Assembly: GCA_024542975.1 (NCBI GenBank)
Contig: JAMXCZ010000003.1
Span: forward strand, 1 to 57,817
Source: Candidatus Omnitrophota bacterium
GTDB taxonomy: Bacteria; Omnitrophota; Gorgyraeia; JABMRN01; RBG-13-46-9
Length of the DNA: 57,817 nucleotides
Direction: 5' to 3'
Part shown: in pieces, positions 45,063-54,966 of the stretch
Layout of the letters: every line of letters starts with the position of its first letter
Numbering within the stretch: the stretch's first letter is position 1
Position numbers and translations under genes: made by a program
Notes under the pieces: generated by a model
What the model was told of the DNA's origin: nothing
What the model saw: the letters and a program-made list of their open reading frames with translations, nothing else
Database searches by the model: none

Positions 45063-45961
45063 ACCGTATTTTAGTGGTGGGGTCGGTAGCGCTCGATACG
45101 GTAACGACTCCGTTCGGCAAGTGCTCTGACGTTTTAGGCGGTTCGGCGACGTATTTTTCCGTAAGCGCAAGCCACTTTAGCCCTGTCGAGGTCGTTGCCG
45201 TGGTAGGGAGCGACTTCCCTTCCAGGCACATAAAATTTCTGAAATCCAAAAAAATTAATTTAAATGGCCTGAAAACCATAAAGGGCAAAACCTTCCGGTG
45301 GGAAGGCGAATACAGCTGGGATTTCGGGAACCCGAAGACGATAGCTACACACCTCAACGTATTTTCTGATTTTGACCCGGAGGTGCCGCGCGAGTATCGC
45401 GCGAGTAAATATGTATTTTTAGCCAATATCGACCCGCGGTTGCAAAAGAAGGTTTTAAATCAGATGGTAAATCCCAGGATAGTGGCCTGTGACACAATGA
45501 ATTACTGGATAGAAAATAAACGCAATGACCTGATAAGGCTTTTAAAAGAGGTCGATATATTTTTCGTAAATGAATCGGAGGCAAAAGAACTAACCGGCGA
45601 GGTGGGCCTCGTGGCCGCTGCGCGCGCCATGCTCAGTTTTGGCCCAAAAAAAGTTATCATAAAAAAAGGTGAACACGGGAGCCTTTTGTTTTCGAGTGAC
45701 TCGATCTTTAGTACCCCGGCGTTTCTTCTGGAAACAATTTTCGATCCTACCGGCGCCGGCGATACATTCGCGGGTGGGGTCATGGGGTATCTCGCATCCT
45801 CGGGCAGTTTAAGCGAGAAGGCTTTGAGGAAGGCGATTGTTTACGGGAGTGTTATGGCAACGTTTGCGGTTCGCGATTTTAGCCTGAGGCGCCTGGGTGC
45901 TGTAAAAAAGCCGGACATAATGAAGAAATTTAGCGAGTTCAAACAGCTTACGCAATTTTAA
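45059..45961 (+). CDS. PfkB-family sugar/nucleoside kinase
   Basis: VVGSVALDTVTTPFG; FDPTGAGDTFAGGVMGYL. Confidence 0.93.
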   Translation: MNRILVVGSVALDTVTTPFGKCSDVLGGSATYFSVSASHFSPVEVVAVVGSDFPSRHIKFLKSKKINLNGLKTIKGKTFRWEGEYSWDFGNPKTIATHLNVFSDFDPEVPREYRASKYVFLANIDPRLQKKVLNQMVNPRIVACDTMNYWIENKRNDLIRLLKEVDIFFVNESEAKELTGEVGLVAAARAMLSFGPKKVIIKKGEHGSLLFSSDSIFSTPAFLLETIFDPTGAGDTFAGGVMGYLASSGSLSEKALRKAIVYGSVMATFAVRDFSLRRLGAVKKPDIMKKFSEFKQLTQF

Positions 45962-45962
45962 T

Positions 45963-48776
45963 ATGAATTACAAAGACACCCTGAATTTACCGAAAACAAC
46001 GTTTAAGATGAAGGCGAACTTGGTAGCAAAAGAGCCTGCCATGTTCAAGGCCTGGAGCGAAAAAGGTGTCTACCATGCCCTGCGAAAGGAAAGAAAAGGG
46101 AAACCCAAATTCATTCTACATGACGGCCCGCCCTATGCAAACGGCCACATTCATATGGGCCATGTCCTGAATAAGATCCTGAAAGATATCGTTGTAAAAT
46201 TTCACACAATGAAAGGGTGTGACGCGCCATTCGTGCCCGGCTGGGATTGCCACGGGCTTCCGGTGGAACATCAACTGTTCAAGGAACTTAAAATTTCAAA
46301 ATACGATATTGACCGGGTTGAATTCAGAAAGAAGGCGGCGTCCTACGCAATGAAATTTGTCGAAATACAGAAAAAGGAATTTGAGCGGCTCGGTATTTTT
46401 GCCGACTGGGAAAGGCCTTACTTGACTCTGGACCCCAAATACGAAGCGGCGGTTGTCCGTTCCTTCGGGTGCCTCGTAAAAGAGGGATACGTTTATAAAG
46501 GCTTAAAACCCGTAAACTGGTGCACAAGGTGCGAAACTGCGCTTGCGGAAGCAGAGGTAGAATACGAGGAACATTCATCGCCGTCTATTTATGTAAAATT
46601 CAAGGTGAAGGATTTTAAAAATTTTAAACGAAATACGACTCACGGGGCGCGAGATATGCATTTCATAATCTGGACCACTACGCCGTGGACTTTGCTCGGG
46701 AACGTTGCCGTAGCCATTCACCCCGAAAAAGATTATGCAATACTTGAAGCGGACGGGGAAGCGTGGGTGATGCTCGAATCGCTCGCTCGGCCCACAATGC
46801 AAAAACTAAAAAAACCGGTTAAAATCCTGGATAGGGTGAAGGGTAAGGAGCTTCTGGGAATAGAGTGCAAGCACCCGTTTATTGATCGCGCCTCAAAAGT
46901 TGTGCTTGCCGATTATGTTTCATCCCAAGAAGGGACGGGCTGCGTGCATACGGCGCCGGGGCATGGCCAGGAGGATTACCTCACGGGCAAAAAATACAAT
47001 TTACCGATAATAATGCCCGTAGACTCAAAAGGTATTTTTGACAAAACATGCGGCGAGTTTAGCGGATTACATGTCCGCAAAGCCAACGATAGAATAAGTG
47101 AGCGCCTGCAAAAGGATAAAGCGCTTTTATTTTCAGAAAAAATTACGCATTCCTATCCCCATTGCTGGAGGTGCAGGGAGCCTATAATTTTCCGGGCCAC
47201 GGAACAATATTTTGTCAGCATTGATCACAAGAATTTGAGAAAGAAAATGCTGGATGCCGTCAAAAACAAAGTCAAATGGTACCCCGAAAGAGGGGAAGCG
47301 CGGATGTCTTCAATGATAGAAAACCGGCCTGATTGGTGTATATCGCGGCAACGATACTGGGGCGTGCCGATAGTCGCTTTTAAGTGCAAGAAATGCGAAG
47401 AGGCGTTGCTGGACGAAAATGTAATCGAGCACGTTGCGGCTATTATCGAGAGGGAAGGATCTCAGGCCTGGTTTGTAAAGGATGAGAAGGCGCTCGTTCC
47501 CAAAGGGGTCGTTTGTGGGAAGTGCCGCTCGGATGCATTTATCAAGGAGACGGACATTATCGATGTATGGTTTGAGTCGGGCGTAAGTTACCGATCGGTT
47601 CTTAAGGAAAAACTTGGGTCCGAGTTCCCTTGCGAGCTTTACCTGGAAGGATCGGATCAGCACAGGGGGTGGTTTCAGTCGTCCCTTATCGCGTCATCCG
47701 CTATGGAAGGCCGGCCCCCGTATAAAAATGTCCTTACGCATGGTTTTGTCGTTGACGGCGCGGGAAAAAAAATGTCAAAAAGCCTCGGCAACGTTATTTC
47801 TCCGGAAGGCGTCATGAAGAAATACGGAGCGGACATTTTGAGGCTCTGGGTTGCATCCAGTAATTATGCGGATGATGTGAGGCTTTCACCTGAGATTCTC
47901 GACCGGCTGTCGGATGCCTACCGAAAGATCCGCAACACCTTCAGGTATCTTTTGGGAAACACGCATGACTTTGATCCGAAAAAGAACGCCATAGAGGCCG
48001 AACATTTGCTCGAAATCGACCGCTGGATGCTATCAAGGCTTGCCGGTGTCATTTACGAGGCGGATAAAAATTATTCATCCTATTCTTTTTACCGTGTATT
48101 CCGTTCTGTTTATAATTTCTGCGTATATGAAATTTCAAGCCTCTACCTTGATATTTTGAAGGATAGGCTGTATACTTTTGACGGAAACTCAATAGAGCGC
48201 CGCTCCTGCCAAACGGTTATGTATGAGATCCTGACGGCGCTTATTAGGATACTCGCTCCCATTCTCAGTTTTACGGCGGAAGAGGCGCAAGAGTCACTCT
48301 GCCCGGGCGGTAAGTCCGTGCACCGGAGCCTCTGGTGTTGGGATAGCGGCGTTTTAGCCAAATGGGAAAATAAGGCTCTGGATGAGAAGTGGCAGCGCCT
48401 TCTCGGTATACGCGAAGTGGTTTTGAAGGCGATTGAAGAAAAAAGAATTTTGGGCGAAATCAAAAGCTCACTTGAGGTGCGCGTCACTTTGTATAGCGAG
48501 GAGGTTGAGTTTAGGAGATTTCTGGAAGAAAACGCCCAAAATCTACCGTCATTATTTATTACTTCGCAGGTTGAAATTTCGGATAAGAGGCGCGCGGGCG
48601 CAAAGTGCGAAGGGGGGATGCCTCTCTACGTATCCGTAGAAAAAGCAAGGGGCGAAAAATGCAAAAGATGTTGGAATTATAGCGACACAGTCGGCGCCGG
48701 TAAGCAGTTTAACGACCTATGCGCGCGCTGCGCCGAGGCCGTAGAGAGAGGAGCAAAAAATGCCCAAAAAAAGTAA
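45963..48776 (+). CDS. ileS: Isoleucyl-tRNA synthetase
   Basis: HDGPPYANGHIHMGHVLNKILKD; KMSKSLGNV; C-terminal zinc motif CKRCWNYSD...CARC. Confidence 0.97.
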   Translation: MNYKDTLNLPKTTFKMKANLVAKEPAMFKAWSEKGVYHALRKERKGKPKFILHDGPPYANGHIHMGHVLNKILKDIVVKFHTMKGCDAPFVPGWDCHGLPVEHQLFKELKISKYDIDRVEFRKKAASYAMKFVEIQKKEFERLGIFADWERPYLTLDPKYEAAVVRSFGCLVKEGYVYKGLKPVNWCTRCETALAEAEVEYEEHSSPSIYVKFKVKDFKNFKRNTTHGARDMHFIIWTTTPWTLLGNVAVAIHPEKDYAILEADGEAWVMLESLARPTMQKLKKPVKILDRVKGKELLGIECKHPFIDRASKVVLADYVSSQEGTGCVHTAPGHGQEDYLTGKKYNLPIIMPVDSKGIFDKTCGEFSGLHVRKANDRISERLQKDKALLFSEKITHSYPHCWRCREPIIFRATEQYFVSIDHKNLRKKMLDAVKNKVKWYPERGEARMSSMIENRPDWCISRQRYWGVPIVAFKCKKCEEALLDENVIEHVAAIIEREGSQAWFVKDEKALVPKGVVCGKCRSDAFIKETDIIDVWFESGVSYRSVLKEKLGSEFPCELYLEGSDQHRGWFQSSLIASSAMEGRPPYKNVLTHGFVVDGAGKKMSKSLGNVISPEGVMKKYGADILRLWVASSNYADDVRLSPEILDRLSDAYRKIRNTFRYLLGNTHDFDPKKNAIEAEHLLEIDRWMLSRLAGVIYEADKNYSSYSFYRVFRSVYNFCVYEISSLYLDILKDRLYTFDGNSIERRSCQTVMYEILTALIRILAPILSFTAEEAQESLCPGGKSVHRSLWCWDSGVLAKWENKALDEKWQRLLGIREVVLKAIEEKRILGEIKSSLEVRVTLYSEEVEFRRFLEENAQNLPSLFITSQVEISDKRRAGAKCEGGMPLYVSVEKARGEKCKRCWNYSDTVGAGKQFNDLCARCAEAVERGAKNAQKK

Positions 48777-49158
48777 GTATAGCAAGAAAGATATCAAGGT
48801 GTTTAAAAACCTTTTGGTAAAATCAAAGATAACTTTATTACACGGCATAAACCATTTAAAAAACGAGACCCTGAAAAAATCCCAACGGGAGGCTTCGGGA
48901 GACCTCTCCGGCTATGCGTATCACATGGCCGATATGGCAAGCGACGTTTATGAAAAGGACCTGCTTCTGAAGCTTGCATCCGGGGAAATAGAATTTCTGT
49001 TTCAGGTCGACGAGGCGCTAAAGAGGATGGAAGAGGGTGAATACGGATTTTGCCAGGAATGCGAAAAAAAGATCTCTAAGACGCGCCTTAAAGCTATTCC
49101 TTATACTACGCATTGCCGCAATTGCCAGGAAAAAGAAGAAAAAAGAAATAAAAAATAG
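48760..49158 (+). CDS. TraR/DksA-family zinc-finger protein
   Basis: EGEYGFCQECEKKISKTRLKAIPYTTHCRNCQ. Confidence 0.9.
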   Translation: MPKKSKYSKKDIKVFKNLLVKSKITLLHGINHLKNETLKKSQREASGDLSGYAYHMADMASDVYEKDLLLKLASGEIEFLFQVDEALKRMEEGEYGFCQECEKKISKTRLKAIPYTTHCRNCQEKEEKRNKK

Positions 49159-49604
49159 TGAAGGCCTTTGTTTGGGCGCTAGTTACTTTTACCGTTTTAT
49201 CCGACCAGGCCGCGAAATTTCTTGCCTCGCAGAGCCTCACTCCGGGCGCACCACGCGCGGTCGTAGAAGGTTTTTTTTATCTCACCCTTGTGCATAATAC
49301 CGGGGCTGCTTTCGGTGTTTTTCCGAACCAGGCCCTCTTTTTTCTTATTGTTTCGGGCCTTACGGTAATCATGATCGTCATATTCCTGAGAAAAAAATAC
49401 GATATCATTCTACCGAGGGATCTCGGGTTTGCCCTGATACTGGGGGGTGCCGTCGGAAACCTGATCGACAGGGTAAGGCTCGGGTATGTCGTAGATTTTT
49501 TCGACTTCCGAATATGGCCGGTTTTCAACGTTGCAGACTCGGCGATAACGGTAGGCGCGTTCCTCATAATCATAAGCGTGTTCCGTAAGAGGAGAGAAGC
49601 ATAA
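49158..49604 (+). CDS. lspA: Lipoprotein signal peptidase
   Basis: HNTGAAFGVF; GGAVGNLIDRVRLGYVVDFFDF; FNVADSAI. Confidence 0.95.
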   Translation: MKAFVWALVTFTVLSDQAAKFLASQSLTPGAPRAVVEGFFYLTLVHNTGAAFGVFPNQALFFLIVSGLTVIMIVIFLRKKYDIILPRDLGFALILGGAVGNLIDRVRLGYVVDFFDFRIWPVFNVADSAITVGAFLIIISVFRKRREA

Positions 49605-49605
49605 T

Positions 49606-50346
49606 ATGCATCCTGTATTATTTCAAATAGGGCCTCTCGTGATACGAAGCTACGGTGTTTTTGTTGCAACGGCGTTTCTTACGGGATTTTGGCTTCTCTA
49701 TCTGGAGGCAAAAAGGAAAAATTTCTATCCCGATAAGATCCGGGATATGGAGCTTTATATTCTCATATCCGGCATAGTAGGCGCGCGGGCGTTGCATGTC
49801 CTGGTAAATCTCGATTATTACGCTCTCCATGCTTCTGAGATCACAAAGCTCTGGCACGGTGGGTTGGCGATTTACGGCGGGCTTTTATTCGGGATAATCG
49901 CCGGTTGGGTGTTCATAGTGAGGAATGGTATGCCGCTTTTTGCTACGGGAGGCCTGGTTATTCCCTACATTGCCCTTGGACAGTCGATCGGAAGGATCGG
50001 ATGCTTTTTTAATGCGTGCTGTTTCGGAAAAGTGGCGGTAATCCCGGCATTGGGCGTGGTATTCCCGGGCGACTCCGTCGCAAGATACCCGACGCAACTT
50101 TATGCTTCTCTTTTGCTTCTCGCAATATTTGTATTTCTGAAGATCGCCGGGCAAAAAAAACTACGAGGCGGTTTTTTGTTCGCCTCATACCTCTTACTAT
50201 ATGCTGTTCAGCGGTTTGCAATCGATTTTCTACGCGACGATACGCCTCGGTACCTATTCGGCTTTACGGTTTCGCAATTCTTAAGCATTGGTGTTTTTGC
50301 CTTTGCGGGCGCTTTTCTGATCGGACAAAGAAAATGGAAGAACTGA
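49606..50346 (+). CDS. lgt: Prolipoprotein diacylglyceryl transferase
   Basis: IWHGG-like LWHGGLAIYGGLL; GQSIGRIGCFFNACCFG; YPTQLYAS. Confidence 0.95.
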   Translation: MHPVLFQIGPLVIRSYGVFVATAFLTGFWLLYLEAKRKNFYPDKIRDMELYILISGIVGARALHVLVNLDYYALHASEITKLWHGGLAIYGGLLFGIIAGWVFIVRNGMPLFATGGLVIPYIALGQSIGRIGCFFNACCFGKVAVIPALGVVFPGDSVARYPTQLYASLLLLAIFVFLKIAGQKKLRGGFLFASYLLLYAVQRFAIDFLRDDTPRYLFGFTVSQFLSIGVFAFAGAFLIGQRKWKN

Positions 50347-51245
50347 ATTTTAAAGTTGAGAAGGAGAGAGCCGGGGGGAGGCTTGATAAGTTTCTTGTCG
50401 GCGCGCTTCGCGGGCGGTTTTCGCGCTCGTTTATCAAAAAATTAGTAGACGACGCGAATGTAGAGATCGAAGGGAAGGTTGTGTGTGCGCATTACAAGGT
50501 TTGCCCGGGGGATAGCGTTAATTTGAAAATTCCGGATCCAAAGCCCCTTGAGCTTACGCCTGAAAACATTCCGCTTGACGTCGCGTATGAGGACGGAGAC
50601 CTTTTAGTCATAAATAAACAGCCAGGCCTTACAGTTCATCCCGCAGGGCCGCAACTTACAGGCACGCTTGTAAACGCCCTTCTTTACCATTGCAAGGATC
50701 TTTCAGGCATAGGCGGTGTTCTGCGGCCGGGTATTGTCCACCGCCTGGACAAAGATACTTCAGGCTTTTTGGTTGTGGCAAAAAATGACAAAACACACTT
50801 AAACCTGTCGGGACAATTCAAAAACCGCACGGCAAAGAGAAAATACATAGCACTCGTAAAAGGAATCGTGCAGCTTGACAGGGGGCGAATAGAACTGCCT
50901 ATTGCGAGGCGCAAAAAAGATATAAATAAAATGGGGATATCTTTTGCGGATACCAAAAAGAAAAATGCTATTACAAATTACCTGGTCCTTAAGCGTTTCA
51001 AGGATTTTACGATGCTTGAAGTTGCGCTCGAAACGGGGAGGACCCATCAAATCAGAGTCCATCTTTCGCATATGGGGCATGCGATTCTGGGGGACAGGAT
51101 GTATGGTTCGCAAAGGGGGATCGCCCGCCAGGCTCTTCACGCAAAGACGCTCGGTTTTTTTCACCCCGCAACAAAAAAATTCATGGAATTTGATAGCGCG
51201 ATCCCACGCGATATGCAGGACTTGATAGACAGGGGAAAGGTGTGA
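50334..51245 (+). CDS. rluD: RluD-family pseudouridine synthase
   Basis: HRLDKDTSGFLVVAKND; TGRTHQIRVHLSHMGHAILGD; start set at ATG 50334. Confidence 0.93.
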   Translation: MEELNFKVEKERAGGRLDKFLVGALRGRFSRSFIKKLVDDANVEIEGKVVCAHYKVCPGDSVNLKIPDPKPLELTPENIPLDVAYEDGDLLVINKQPGLTVHPAGPQLTGTLVNALLYHCKDLSGIGGVLRPGIVHRLDKDTSGFLVVAKNDKTHLNLSGQFKNRTAKRKYIALVKGIVQLDRGRIELPIARRKKDINKMGISFADTKKKNAITNYLVLKRFKDFTMLEVALETGRTHQIRVHLSHMGHAILGDRMYGSQRGIARQALHAKTLGFFHPATKKFMEFDSAIPRDMQDLIDRGKV

Positions 51246-51258
51246 TACACTAAAAACT

Positions 51259-52539
51259 ATGAATAAAACAATAAAACCCATAAATTACTTGCGTGGTGAA
51301 ATAAGCCTCCCGGGCGACAAATCTATTTCGCACAGGGCCGTCCTTATCGGAGGAATTTCAAGCGGTAAAACCAGAGCCCGGAATTTTTTAGAGGCCATAG
51401 ACTCCATGCATACCGTCTCCGCTTTTCGCGAAATGGGAGTTGACGTAAAAGTTAGCAAAAAAGAGGTTATTGTATTCGGCAGCGGCCTCCGGGGCCTCGC
51501 GAAACCCGCTCGTAAATTATATCTCGGCAATTCCGGGACCACCATGCGGATTCTTCCCGGACTGCTCGCCGGACAAAATTTCGAAGCGACCCTTACGGGA
51601 GACCCGTCACTTTCTAAGCGTCCGATGAAAAGAATTACAGAGCCGCTTCGTGAAATGGGCGTAGACATTTCCGCCGGAGGTGGCGACACACCGCCACTCG
51701 TCATTCGGGGAGGCCGCGTAAACGCAATAAAATATTCTACAAAGGTAGCCAGTGCCCAGGTCAAGTCCTGCATTCTTCTTGCGGGCCTTTATGCCGATGG
51801 CGTAACTTGTGTCACAGAACCCTTTACTTCGCGGGACCATACCGAGCGAATGCTGGAATTTTTCGGCGCAAAAATTTCGAAAAGTAACGGCACAGTCTCC
51901 GTCGTGGGCAAGGCCGAACTTCGGGGAAGCGAATTTTTTGTGCCGGGGGATATTTCAAGCGCTGCATTTTTTATTGCAGGGGCTGCGCTTCTCGAGGGCT
52001 CGGACCTCACTGTACGCGAAGTAGGGCTAAATCCGACGCGGATGGGATTTATTGACGTACTTTTAAGGATGGGCGCGAATATTAAGGTAACGACAAAAAT
52101 TGACGCACTTGAACCGTACGGCGATATAAAAGTAAAGTTTGCATCCTTAAAATCCGTTGTTATCGAAAAGTCCGAAGTGCCGCTTCTCATCGATGAGGTT
52201 CCGATCCTTTCTGTCCTTGCCGCGCAGGCTCGCGGCCAAACTATCATAAAGGGCATATCGGAACTTAGGGTCAAAGAGACGGACCGGATTTTTTCAATAA
52301 CCGAAAACCTGAAGCGGATGGGCGTAGAAATCAGAGCGGAAAATGAAAACCTTGTTATTTCGGGAAGCAAAAAAAGATTTGAGAAAGCGGTTTTGGACAG
52401 CTTCAAAGATCACAGGACAGCGATGGCGATGGCGATCGCAGCGCTTTTTTCAAAAGGTGAGTGCATTGTGCGCGATACAGAATGCATAAGCACATCTTTT
52501 CCGGAATTTTTCACGATGCTGGAAACTTTGCAGACGTAA
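51259..52539 (+). CDS. aroA: 3-phosphoshikimate 1-carboxyvinyltransferase
   Basis: LPGDKSISHRAVLIG; LGNSGTTMRILPGLLAG; LRVKETDRI. Confidence 0.96.
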   Translation: MNKTIKPINYLRGEISLPGDKSISHRAVLIGGISSGKTRARNFLEAIDSMHTVSAFREMGVDVKVSKKEVIVFGSGLRGLAKPARKLYLGNSGTTMRILPGLLAGQNFEATLTGDPSLSKRPMKRITEPLREMGVDISAGGGDTPPLVIRGGRVNAIKYSTKVASAQVKSCILLAGLYADGVTCVTEPFTSRDHTERMLEFFGAKISKSNGTVSVVGKAELRGSEFFVPGDISSAAFFIAGAALLEGSDLTVREVGLNPTRMGFIDVLLRMGANIKVTTKIDALEPYGDIKVKFASLKSVVIEKSEVPLLIDEVPILSVLAAQARGQTIIKGISELRVKETDRIFSITENLKRMGVEIRAENENLVISGSKKRFEKAVLDSFKDHRTAMAMAIAALFSKGECIVRDTECISTSFPEFFTMLETLQT

Positions 52540-52562
52540 AAGTTAAGAAAAAAAAATATAAT

Positions 52563-52591
52563 TTGACAAACGATATATGCTCTGATATTAT
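52563..52591 (+). promoter_or_regulatory. mreB promoter
   Basis: TTGACA (52563-52568) N17 TATTAT (52586-52591). Confidence 0.75.
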
Positions 52592-52614
52592 TAGATAGTA
52601 ATCTACGGAGGAAT

Positions 52615-53688
52615 ATGACTATTTCTAATCTGCGCGAACTGTTTTCAAAGGGCCTCAACAATGTGTTGGGATTTTTTTCCAATGACATGGGTATAGATCT
52701 CGGCACCGCAAGCACCCTCGTTTATATCAAGAACCAGGGAATCGTGCTCTGCGAACCTTCCGTTGTCGCTATTCAGGCCGGCACGTCAAATGTCCTGGCT
52801 GTGGGGGACGAAGCCAAAAGAATGCTTGGCAGAACCCCGGGCAACATAATCGCTATCCGCCCGATGCGGAACGGTGTAATAGCCGATTTCGAAATTACAG
52901 AGGCGATGTTGCGCTACTTTATAAAGAAGGTGCACAATTCCCGCCGGCTTGTCCGGCCGAGAATGGTAATCGCAATTCCATCCGGGATAACCGAAGTTGA
53001 AAAACGAGCCGTAAAGGATTCCGCTCTTCACGCCGGCGCGCGGGAGGTGTACATGGTCGAAGAGCCCGTAGCGGCTGCGATCGGAGTGGGATTGCCGATC
53101 CAGGAGCCTTCGGGGAGCATGATCATAGACATCGGAGGCGGGACTACGGAGATGGCGGTCATATCTTTGGCGGGTATAGTCTTTTCCAAATCTATACGTA
53201 CCGCCGGCGATGAAATGGATGAGGCCATCATCAACTACCTGAAAAAGACTTATAATCTTATGATAGGGGAACGCACCGCCGAGGAGATAAAGGTGAAGAT
53301 CGGTTCTGCTTATCCCCTCGATGAGGAGCTTAGCATGGACGTGAGAGGGCGGGACCTGGTAGCGGGCTTGCCCAAAATGATAACTGTCTCGAGCGAAGAA
53401 GTCAGAGAATCGCTTGCAGAGCCGGTTGCTCAGATCGTAGAGGCGATAAGAATAACCCTTGAAAGGACACCGCCGGAGCTTTCGGCGGACCTTATGGAAA
53501 AAGGTTTGATTCTCGCGGGCGGCGGGTCGCTACTCCGGGGATTGGACAAACTTATTTCCGAGGAGACAGGCCTGCCGGTCCATATTGCGGAAGACCCGCT
53601 TACGGCCGTTGCGCTAGGTACGGGCAAAGTATTGAGTGAACTCAAATATCTCAAGAGGCTGGCCGTAAATACTAGAGTAGACAGATAA
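52615..53688 (+). CDS. mreB: Rod-shape protein MreB
   Basis: [44 protein letters not shown]. Confidence 0.97.
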   Translation: MTISNLRELFSKGLNNVLGFFSNDMGIDLGTASTLVYIKNQGIVLCEPSVVAIQAGTSNVLAVGDEAKRMLGRTPGNIIAIRPMRNGVIADFEITEAMLRYFIKKVHNSRRLVRPRMVIAIPSGITEVEKRAVKDSALHAGAREVYMVEEPVAAAIGVGLPIQEPSGSMIIDIGGGTTEMAVISLAGIVFSKSIRTAGDEMDEAIINYLKKTYNLMIGERTAEEIKVKIGSAYPLDEELSMDVRGRDLVAGLPKMITVSSEEVRESLAEPVAQIVEAIRITLERTPPELSADLMEKGLILAGGGSLLRGLDKLISEETGLPVHIAEDPLTAVALGTGKVLSELKYLKRLAVNTRVDR

Positions 53689-53702
53689 ACTCATGTTTCA
53701 CG

Positions 53703-54485
53703 TTGCAAACCTATAGAATACGAAAATTTCCCTCCAAGCTATTTATCCTTATTATTGTCTTTATCGTTATCGCGTCGAGCCAGAAGATCAGGCTCACAAT
53801 TAAAAACTTTGCCTTTGAAATCCTTGTAAAACCCTTCCGTGTTGCCTCCGGTGTGAAAACCTATTTTACCGGCGTCAAAAATATTTCCGAAGAAAATCTG
53901 TTTTTGAAACAACGCATTGCGATGCTGTCCCTGGAACTTGCGCGGACGAAAACCGTCACATCGGAAAACAAGAGGCTAAAGGCGCTCTTAAATTTTAGAA
54001 AGGGTTTGGATTACAGGGCTATCGCCGCAAAGGTTATAGGGCGCGATTCAACCGACTGGAGGAAGACTGTAATCATCGACAAAGGCAAAAATCAGGGCAT
54101 AAAGGAGCGCATGCCGTGCGCAACGGCTAATGGCCTGGTCGGAAGTGTTGTGGAAGTCGGCTCTGACTCAAGCAAGGTAATGCTCCTTACAGATCCGAAT
54201 TCCAGGGTAGGAGTGCGCCTTGCGCCATCGCGCGAAGCAGGCGTACTTGTCGGTTTTCCGCAGGGTAAATGCAAAGTCATATATCTTTCGCTTGACGGGG
54301 ATATCAGGGAAGGCGAAGCCGTTTTGACGGCATCTTTCAGCGCTTTTTTCCCTCAAGGGCTCGTAGTTGGCAGGGTTACGGAAGTCGCGAACGAGAAAGC
54401 CAACCTCTATAGATACGCCTTTGTCCGCCTCACAGAAGACATGAATAAGATAGAAGAGGTTATTTGTATCGATGCGGATAAATGA
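53703..54485 (+). CDS. mreC: Rod-shape protein MreC
   Basis: VIGRDSTDWRKTVIIDKGKNQGIKERMPCATANGLVG. Confidence 0.93.
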   Translation: MQTYRIRKFPSKLFILIIVFIVIASSQKIRLTIKNFAFEILVKPFRVASGVKTYFTGVKNISEENLFLKQRIAMLSLELARTKTVTSENKRLKALLNFRKGLDYRAIAAKVIGRDSTDWRKTVIIDKGKNQGIKERMPCATANGLVGSVVEVGSDSSKVMLLTDPNSRVGVRLAPSREAGVLVGFPQGKCKVIYLSLDGDIREGEAVLTASFSAFFPQGLVVGRVTEVANEKANLYRYAFVRLTEDMNKIEEVICIDADK

Positions 54486-54963
54486 CAGAATCGCGTGCTA
54501 CGCGGTTATCATTATTTTATTTTTCCTGGAGGCGACGGTTTTTAACAGGTTTGAGGTTTTGGGCGTACGGCCGGAGCTCTTGCTGATCGCGACTATTTTT
54601 TTTGCATTTAATTTTGGGCCGGTGGGCGGCCTTGAGGTAGGATTTGCATCCGGCGTATTGAAAGATACATTCAGCACAACGGCATTCGGGGTGAACGCGT
54701 TCTCATTTTTGCTTGTAGGCCTTTTGTCCGGATTTCTTAAAAATAGATTGTTTAAGGAAAATTTCATTCTGCAGTTTTTAACCGTAAATGCCGGAGTATA
54801 CCTCGCCTCCGGTATTTATTTTTTATATTTGAAAGAGGCGCTTTCCTGCGAAATAGGTATCGGGTTATGGAAGGCAAGTGCCTACAAGGGCTTGTATACG
54901 GGGCTCGCGGGGCTTGGCCTATTTTTTGTTCTCGGTAAGATCTTTAAACCTAAAACAACATAA
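54472..54963 (+). CDS. mreD: Rod-shape protein MreD
   Basis: Multi-TM small protein between mreC and pbp2; FGPVGGLEVGFASGVLKD. Confidence 0.88.
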   Translation: MRINDRIACYAVIIILFFLEATVFNRFEVLGVRPELLLIATIFFAFNFGPVGGLEVGFASGVLKDTFSTTAFGVNAFSFLLVGLLSGFLKNRLFKENFILQFLTVNAGVYLASGIYFLYLKEALSCEIGIGLWKASAYKGLYTGLAGLGLFFVLGKIFKPKTT

Positions 54964-54966
54964 TTT

